18,866 bases of DNA from Lachnospiraceae bacterium (GTDB lineage: Bacteria > Bacillota > Clostridia > Lachnospirales > Lachnospiraceae): positions 1 through 18,866 of the forward strand of contig DNJW01000128.1 in assembly GCA_003488965.1 (NCBI GenBank). The letters run 5' to 3'. Both the position numbers and the translations under genes were made by a program. Each line of letters begins with the position of its first letter. The first letter of the stretch is position 1. The notes under the pieces were generated by a model that saw only the letters and a program-made list of their open reading frames with translations, made no database searches and was not told the DNA's origin. This document shows, piece by piece, positions 14,741 to 18,866 of this stretch.

Positions 14741-16024
14741 ATGAAAGTAAAATGGTGGTCAGCAGCGCTGGCAGCAGCAATGGTAACGGGTCTTTTTGGA
14801 GGAACGGCAGCCGTGCAGGCAGAGGAGCAGGTAACATTAAAGGTATTTTCCAATCTTCCGGACCGCAAAAACGGACAGGGTCTGGTAGAGCAGATGATTA
14901 TTGATGAGTACATGGCGGAAAATCCGAACGTTACGATCGAAGTGGAGGCGCTTGACGAAGAGGCGTACAAGACAAAATTCAAAGCGTATGCGATGGAAGG
15001 GATGCCGGATGTAGTCAATATCTGGGGACAGCCGTCTTTCCTGGATGAGGTGCTGGAGGCGGGCGTGCTCGCAGAGCTGAATGAAGCGGATTATGCAGAT
15101 TACAAATTTATTGAAGGATCTCTGGAAGGCTTTAAAAAGGATGGAAAACTTTACGGACTTCCGAGAAATACGGACGTAGCAGTTTTCTATTATAACCAGA
15201 AAATGTTTGAGGATAATGGCTGGAGCGTACCTTCTACATACGATGAGATGCTGGAGCTCGGAAAAACGATTACGGAAGCAGGAATCACACCGGTAGCAAT
15301 GGATGGTGGAGACGGATGGCCGATGGCAGTTTATCTCTCCGATGTTCTCTACAAGATCGCAGGAGCAGATTACCAGGGGACGGTGGCGGATGCTGTTGCA
15401 AATAGCGACTTTACTGCGGATACCATGAAACAGGCAACACAGCTTCTGAGGGATGCTGCCGACGCGGGACTTTTCCAGATCGGCTATGATTCCCAGGACT
15501 ATGGAACAGCCATGAACCTCTTCACAAACGGGCAGGCAGCGATGTTTTATATGGGAAGCTGGGAGGCATCCATGGCGCTCAATGAGGATATCCCGGAGGA
15601 GATCCGTACCAATATCCGTGTTTTTACCATGCCGGTCGTAGAGGGCGGCGCAGCTTCCGCAACGGATATCGCAGCATGGAATGGCGGCGGATACGCGATA
15701 TCTGCAAACTCTGAAGTAAAAGAAGAAGCAATAAAGTTCCTTAATTATATGTATCAGCCGGACAAGCTCTCAAAATATGGCTGGGAAAACGGTGTCGGAA
15801 TGTCGGCACAGGATCAGACAGAATATATGACCGGTGAGGAGACCGAGCTGATGAAACAGATCGTAAACATCGTTACGGAAGCGACAAGCGTTTCAGGAAC
15901 CCCGATCAATGACTGCGGACCTTCTGCATTCAAGACATGCATTGAGAGTGAGATCCAGAGCGTTTCCAACGGAACGATCGATATCGACACATTTCTTGCG
16001 GACATCGGAGCAGCCTGCAAATAA
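14741..16024 (+). CDS. second sugar ABC transporter solute-binding protein
   Basis: This 427-residue family-1 carbohydrate-binding protein belongs to a second CUT1 importer. The N-terminus MKVKWWSAALAAAMVTGLFGG is a clear signal peptide, but the place where a lipobox Cys would be expected reads LFGGT. Cleavage by signal peptidase I after AVQA, before EEQV, is thus more likely. Family motifs include VFSNLPDR, GMPDVVNIWGQPSF near 87-100, DVAVFYYNQKMFEDNGW, TYDEMLELGKTITEAGITPVA and AAMFYMGSWEASMA. RBS GGAGGG precedes ATG. Codon use (more GCG, ATC, GTC) and GC content are higher than in the first binding protein, and sequence similarity between the two is low, so it is not a recent duplicate. 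Two permease genes and a sensor kinase follow. The ligand is unknown. Confidence 0.88.
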   Translation: MKVKWWSAALAAAMVTGLFGGTAAVQAEEQVTLKVFSNLPDRKNGQGLVEQMIIDEYMAENPNVTIEVEALDEEAYKTKFKAYAMEGMPDVVNIWGQPSFLDEVLEAGVLAELNEADYADYKFIEGSLEGFKKDGKLYGLPRNTDVAVFYYNQKMFEDNGWSVPSTYDEMLELGKTITEAGITPVAMDGGDGWPMAVYLSDVLYKIAGADYQGTVADAVANSDFTADTMKQATQLLRDAADAGLFQIGYDSQDYGTAMNLFTNGQAAMFYMGSWEASMALNEDIPEEIRTNIRVFTMPVVEGGAASATDIAAWNGGGYAISANSEVKEEAIKFLNYMYQPDKLSKYGWENGVGMSAQDQTEYMTGEETELMKQIVNIVTEATSVSGTPINDCGPSAFKTCIESEIQSVSNGTIDIDTFLADIGAACK

Positions 16025-16092
16025 GCGCTACTTATTCATTCCGCTCGCAGAAGATGTCTGAGAGGGTCTGAACAGTATCAGATAAGTTTGAT

Positions 16093-16135
16093 TGAGAAAG
16101 AGCGGCTGCCGGAATATGGTAGATGCTCTTTCTCA
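16093..16135 (+). terminator. long hairpin between binding-protein and permease genes
   Basis: Arms TGAGAAAGAGC (16093-16103) and GCTCTTTCTCA (16125-16135) give an 11-bp perfect stem with a 21-base loop, followed by TTTGTGTT, a weak U-tract. Its position matches the UUCG hairpin in the first transporter. It could be a leaky terminator or a structure protecting the binding-protein mRNA. The long loop and short U-run make full termination doubtful. Confidence 0.55.
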
Positions 16136-16139
16136 TTTG

Positions 16140-16148
16140 TGTTATAAT
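16140..16148 (+). promoter_or_regulatory. candidate extended -10 promoter before permease genes
   Basis: TGT-TATAAT is a perfect extended -10 sequence directly after the hairpin and 21 bp before the permease ATG. No -35 match is seen at 16-18 bp spacing. A transcript from here would have a very short leader but would still include the AAAGGAA RBS. It could supply permease mRNA independently of the upstream gene; chance occurrence cannot be excluded. Confidence 0.3.
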
Positions 16149-16168
16149 CAGAAAGGAACATTATTGTT

Positions 16169-17056
16169 ATGAAAAAAATGTACAGCAATAAGCTGGTGAT
16201 CACGAGTCTTGTGCTGCCGGGCGTCCTGCTTTTTGTCTTTGCAATTCTGGCTCCGATCTGTCTGAGTGTATATTATTCCCTGACGGATTATTCGGGTATG
16301 GGCTCCTGGAACATGATCGGACTGGATAATTACAAAGCGCTGATGCGTGATGAAGCGTTTTTTACGGCGCTGCGCAACTCGTTATTTCTGGCAATCGGAT
16401 TTATCTGCATCCAGCATCCGCTGGCAATCATCGTGGCTGCAGTGCTGGACAAATTAAGTGGAAGAGGAGAATCTTTTTTCCGCTGCGTTTATTTTATTCC
16501 GAATGTTATTTCGGTAGCCGTGATCGCATACCTCTGGAAGTTTATCTACAATCCGAACTTCGGGCTTCTGAATAATATTCTGAAAGTGTTCGGCTATAAA
16601 GGAACTGTCAACTGGCTCAGCGCCGAAAACGCCATCTGGTCGGTACTGGTGGTGCTGATCTGGCATGGATTCGGCTGGGGTATGCTGATCTATTATTCCG
16701 GCATCAAAAATATTGATCCGACGCTTTACGAAGCGGCGGCAATCGATGGGGCAAACCAGAAACAGACCTTCCTGCGCATTACGCTCCCGCTTATGAAGCC
16801 GGTTATCCAGGTGAATGTGACGATGGCTGTCATCTCCGCTCTGAAGCAGATGGAAACGGTTTATCTTCTGACAAACGGCGGACCGGGCAATGCCACCCAG
16901 TTTACGGCAACTTATCTGTACCAGCAGGCGTTTAAAGCGTTCCGGTATGGCTACGGCAATGCGATCAGCGTTGTGTTTATCATCATCTGCCTTCTTGCGA
17001 CCGTATTTCTGAATAAGATTTTTGAAGAGCGCGAGCCGGAAAGGAGGGGAAGATAA
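16169..17056 (+). CDS. second sugar ABC transporter permease 1 (MalF/UgpA type)
   Basis: This 295-residue protein has about six hydrophobic segments, the first being LVITSLVLPGVLLFVFAILAP. The EAA loop, YEAAAIDGANQKQTFLRITLP, begins near residue 187 and is closer to consensus than in the first transporter. SVYYSLTDYSGMG, GLDNYKALM and TNGGPGNATQF are typical of MalF/UgpA-like subunits. Its stop codon overlaps the ATG of the next permease by one base (TAATG), and the RBS for that gene lies within its last codons, so the two are coupled. The ATG has AAAGGAA about 11 bases upstream, a weak RBS. As with the first transporter, no ATPase gene is nearby and a shared MsmX-like ATPase is presumed. Confidence 0.9.
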   Translation: MKKMYSNKLVITSLVLPGVLLFVFAILAPICLSVYYSLTDYSGMGSWNMIGLDNYKALMRDEAFFTALRNSLFLAIGFICIQHPLAIIVAAVLDKLSGRGESFFRCVYFIPNVISVAVIAYLWKFIYNPNFGLLNNILKVFGYKGTVNWLSAENAIWSVLVVLIWHGFGWGMLIYYSGIKNIDPTLYEAAAIDGANQKQTFLRITLPLMKPVIQVNVTMAVISALKQMETVYLLTNGGPGNATQFTATYLYQQAFKAFRYGYGNAISVVFIIICLLATVFLNKIFEEREPERRGR

Positions 17057-17901
17057 TGGAGAAAACCGGAAAGAAAAAAATGTCCGCCGGCAAAGTAATT
17101 CTCTGGGGGATACTGATCTTCGTTGCCGTTGTCCAGATCTTTCCGCTGGTCTGGCTGCTGGATTTCTCACTGGCAAGCAGTAATGAAATGTTTACAAATG
17201 GTCTGCTGATCATTCCGGAAAAAATCCAGTGGGGCAACTATGTAAAAGCATTTGTAGATGGAAATTTCCTGCATTATCTGAAAAACAGCCTTTTGATCAA
17301 TGGTCTTGCTGTTGTCCTGGTCTTGCTGGTTTCTATTATGGCGGCGTTTGCCTGCCTGCGGATGCAATGGAAGCTGAACGGGTTTGTGAAGACATTGCTT
17401 CTGATGGGGATGATGATTCCCATTCATGCAACGCTGCTTCCGAACTATAAAATATATAGTACACTGCACATGACGGATACGATCTGGGCTCTGCTGATTC
17501 CTTATGTAGCGTTTTCTCTTCCGCAGGGACTGTTTCTGATGACCAGCTTCATGAGTGCGGTTCCGGCAGAACTGGAGGAGGCGGCTGTTATGGATGGGTG
17601 CGGGATTTACCGTATTATTTTCCAGATCATTACTCCGATACTGAAACCATCCATAGCGACGGTATCCATCATGACATTTTTGAACAACTGGAATGAATTT
17701 ATGATGGCAAGCACCTATTTAAGCTCGCCGAAGTGGAAGACGCTGCCGTTCTCAGTGCTGGAATTTACCGGGCAGTATTCCTCTAATTATGCGGTGCAGT
17801 TCGCGGTCATGGCGCTGACGGCTGCCCCGGCAGTTATCATTTATGTTATATTAAATAAGCATATTACAAAGGGCGTGGCAATGGGAGCCGTAAAAGGCTG
17901 A
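17056..17901 (+). CDS. second sugar ABC transporter permease 2 (MalG/UgpE type)
   Basis: This 281-residue membrane subunit starts with a basic N-terminus, then ILWGILIFVAVVQIFPLVWLL as its first membrane segment. The EAA loop EEAAVMDGCGIYRIIFQIITP lies near residue 174, and FLNNWNEFMMA and the terminal ITKGVAMGAVKG match MalG-type permeases. RBS AAGGAGGGG lies 5-6 bases before ATG inside the preceding gene. It shares the overall plan and C-terminal motif of the permease at 6132-6974, as expected for family members. After 35 bases comes the sensor kinase gene, suggesting that the sensor controls this transporter. Confidence 0.9.
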   Translation: MEKTGKKKMSAGKVILWGILIFVAVVQIFPLVWLLDFSLASSNEMFTNGLLIIPEKIQWGNYVKAFVDGNFLHYLKNSLLINGLAVVLVLLVSIMAAFACLRMQWKLNGFVKTLLLMGMMIPIHATLLPNYKIYSTLHMTDTIWALLIPYVAFSLPQGLFLMTSFMSAVPAELEEAAVMDGCGIYRIIFQIITPILKPSIATVSIMTFLNNWNEFMMASTYLSSPKWKTLPFSVLEFTGQYSSNYAVQFAVMALTAAPAVIIYVILNKHITKGVAMGAVKG

Positions 17902-17936
17902 CCGGGTTAAAGAATGGCACACGTGGAGGTACGATC

Positions 17937-18866
17937 ATGAAAAAGCTGCGGGAAAAGATACGGAATATGTCGATCAGAAAAAAGATCGTCTTTTATATGT
18001 ACGTCGTACTTATCCCGCTGCTTCTTATAATCTGTATTGCGGCGACGGTATACCGTTACCGGGAATCCAGGGAAGAATACGCCAGGCTCCAGAGACAGAA
18101 TATTTACAGTCTGCAGTCTTCTCTCGATATCATAGAAGAAGACGTAAGAAATCTTTCCCTGAACCTGGCGATCAATGATGATATACGGAGTATCCTCACC
18201 GCAGACGATCCGGAAGCTGTCAGCCGGGATGTCAGGCTCTGGCAGAATATTGCCCCCATGCGTATGGTGGAGGATATTATTGCACTCAAGGGTTATATCA
18301 AGACGCTGTCTGTTTATCCGGAAAACGGGGTAACGCCGTATCTGCGCTGTATGGATGCCAGCTCCTATATTTCAACGCTGGAAGAGATCAGCGCTACCGG
18401 GACATACCGGCAGGCCAAAGCGCTCCTCGGGAAAGGGCTGTGGGTATATGCGCCGCATGGAAGCGGAGAGATCTATCAGGGAAGCAGATCGGACAAGCTG
18501 GTCCTTGTCAGGGCAATTTATAATACTGCAAAATCGCAGATGCTGGGATATGCTACGATCGGAATTTCGCTGGAAACGATAGAGAACCTCTGTAGAAATG
18601 CGCTCCAGTCAGAGAAGGAAGCGGTTCTGCTGTACGAAAAAAATGGCGGCGGGCTTCTGGTGTGCGGAAATATAGAGGAAGAGCTGCACCAGTATATTTA
18701 GGAGAATGTGCAGTTTCTCAATGGGGAGACACAGACGCTTTACAAAAATTGGGAAATTTATGACGGATCCGTTACGGATGATCAGTGGGTATTTTTCAAG
18801 GTCGTTCCCCGGAAAGGTTTTTTTGATATATTAAAAGAAATTTTATATATTCCATTTCTGCTGCTT
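17937..18866 (+). pseudogene. YesM-type sensor histidine kinase, interrupted by amber stop and cut at window edge
   Basis: The reading frame begins at ATG 17937 with a perfectly spaced GGAGGT and codes for a sensor of the YesM/LytS-like class that controls carbohydrate uptake. A cytoplasmic lead (MKKLREKIRNMSIRKK) is followed by a membrane segment at about 17-39 and an extracellular sensing domain. After residue 254 a TAG occurs (18699-18701). The same frame then continues for 55 codons to the window edge with a normal-looking sequence (ENVQFLNGETQTLY.., WVFFKVVPRKG) and enters a hydrophobic run like the second membrane segment. HAMP, dimerisation and ATPase domains lie beyond the window. A one-base change from CAG or AAG would explain the stop. 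The product as read would be a 254-residue membrane-bound sensing domain without kinase, so signalling is probably lost. A sequencing error is the main alternative. A response regulator is expected downstream but not seen. Confidence 0.7.

Noticed and set aside
14644..14904. An 86-residue frame overlapping the start of the second binding protein.
   Set aside because: It is Ser/Gly/Arg-rich low-complexity translation in a shifted frame of a clear gene, without its own convincing RBS.
16454..17176. Minus-strand frame of 240 codons opposite the second permease pair.
   Set aside because: It is a shadow of two coupled permease genes with intact membrane segments and EAA motifs; its translation is Arg-rich and shows no domain.
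3853..17901. Missing ABC ATPase as a sign of incomplete transporters.
   Set aside because: CUT1 transporters of Firmicutes often share one MsmX-type ATPase encoded elsewhere, so the absence is ordinary.
335..18701. Two in-frame TAG codons (335-337 and 18699-18701) might mean TAG is recoded as an amino acid.
   Set aside because: TAG is the normal terminal stop of the SorC and DeoC genes, both ending at the expected family length, and the first TAG lies in a gene already broken elsewhere. Nonsense mutations are simpler.

Overview
The window looks like the chromosome of an anaerobic, low-to-mid GC Firmicute, most likely a gut Lachnospiraceae/Clostridia member. The signs are strong AGGAGG-type ribosome binding sites on tightly packed same-strand genes, two CUT1 sugar ABC transporters without their own ATPase, a SorC-family sugar regulator, and a YesM-type sensor kinase beside a sugar transporter. 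All genes supported here are on the + strand. No tRNA, rRNA, CRISPR array or insertion sequence was recognised. Species cannot be fixed from sequence alone.

Layout. Bases 1-181 are AT-rich with no gene seen. Bases 182-463 are a GC-richer, broken piece of an esterase-like gene with an amber stop. Bases 464-765 are a control region with a sigma-A promoter and several palindromes, including a near-identical 16-bp pair flanking the promoter. Bases 766-14603 form a carbohydrate operon of eleven genes: D-lyxose/mannose isomerase (cupin), GH2 beta-mannosidase, solute-binding protein, terminator-like hairpin, two permeases, SorC regulator, GH42-like glycosidase, GatD-like dehydrogenase, deoxyribose-phosphate aldolase (DeoC), a second zinc dehydrogenase, and an FGGY sugar kinase. 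From about 14604 the base composition becomes GC-richer, and a second transporter (binding protein, hairpin, two permeases) is followed by a sensor histidine kinase that carries an in-frame amber stop and runs off the right edge.

How the parts may work together. The first transporter probably imports an oligosaccharide or glycoside. The intracellular GH2 and GH42-like enzymes (no signal peptides) would remove the sugars. The isomerase, the two dehydrogenases, the FGGY kinase and DeoC could then form a route ending in aldol cleavage. The SorC protein probably senses a phosphorylated intermediate and acts at the palindromes upstream. This set does not match a standard pathway I can name: DeoC sits here without nucleoside genes, and its substrate is the main open question. 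The second transporter is probably an independent unit controlled by the adjoining two-component system, which appears damaged in this strain.
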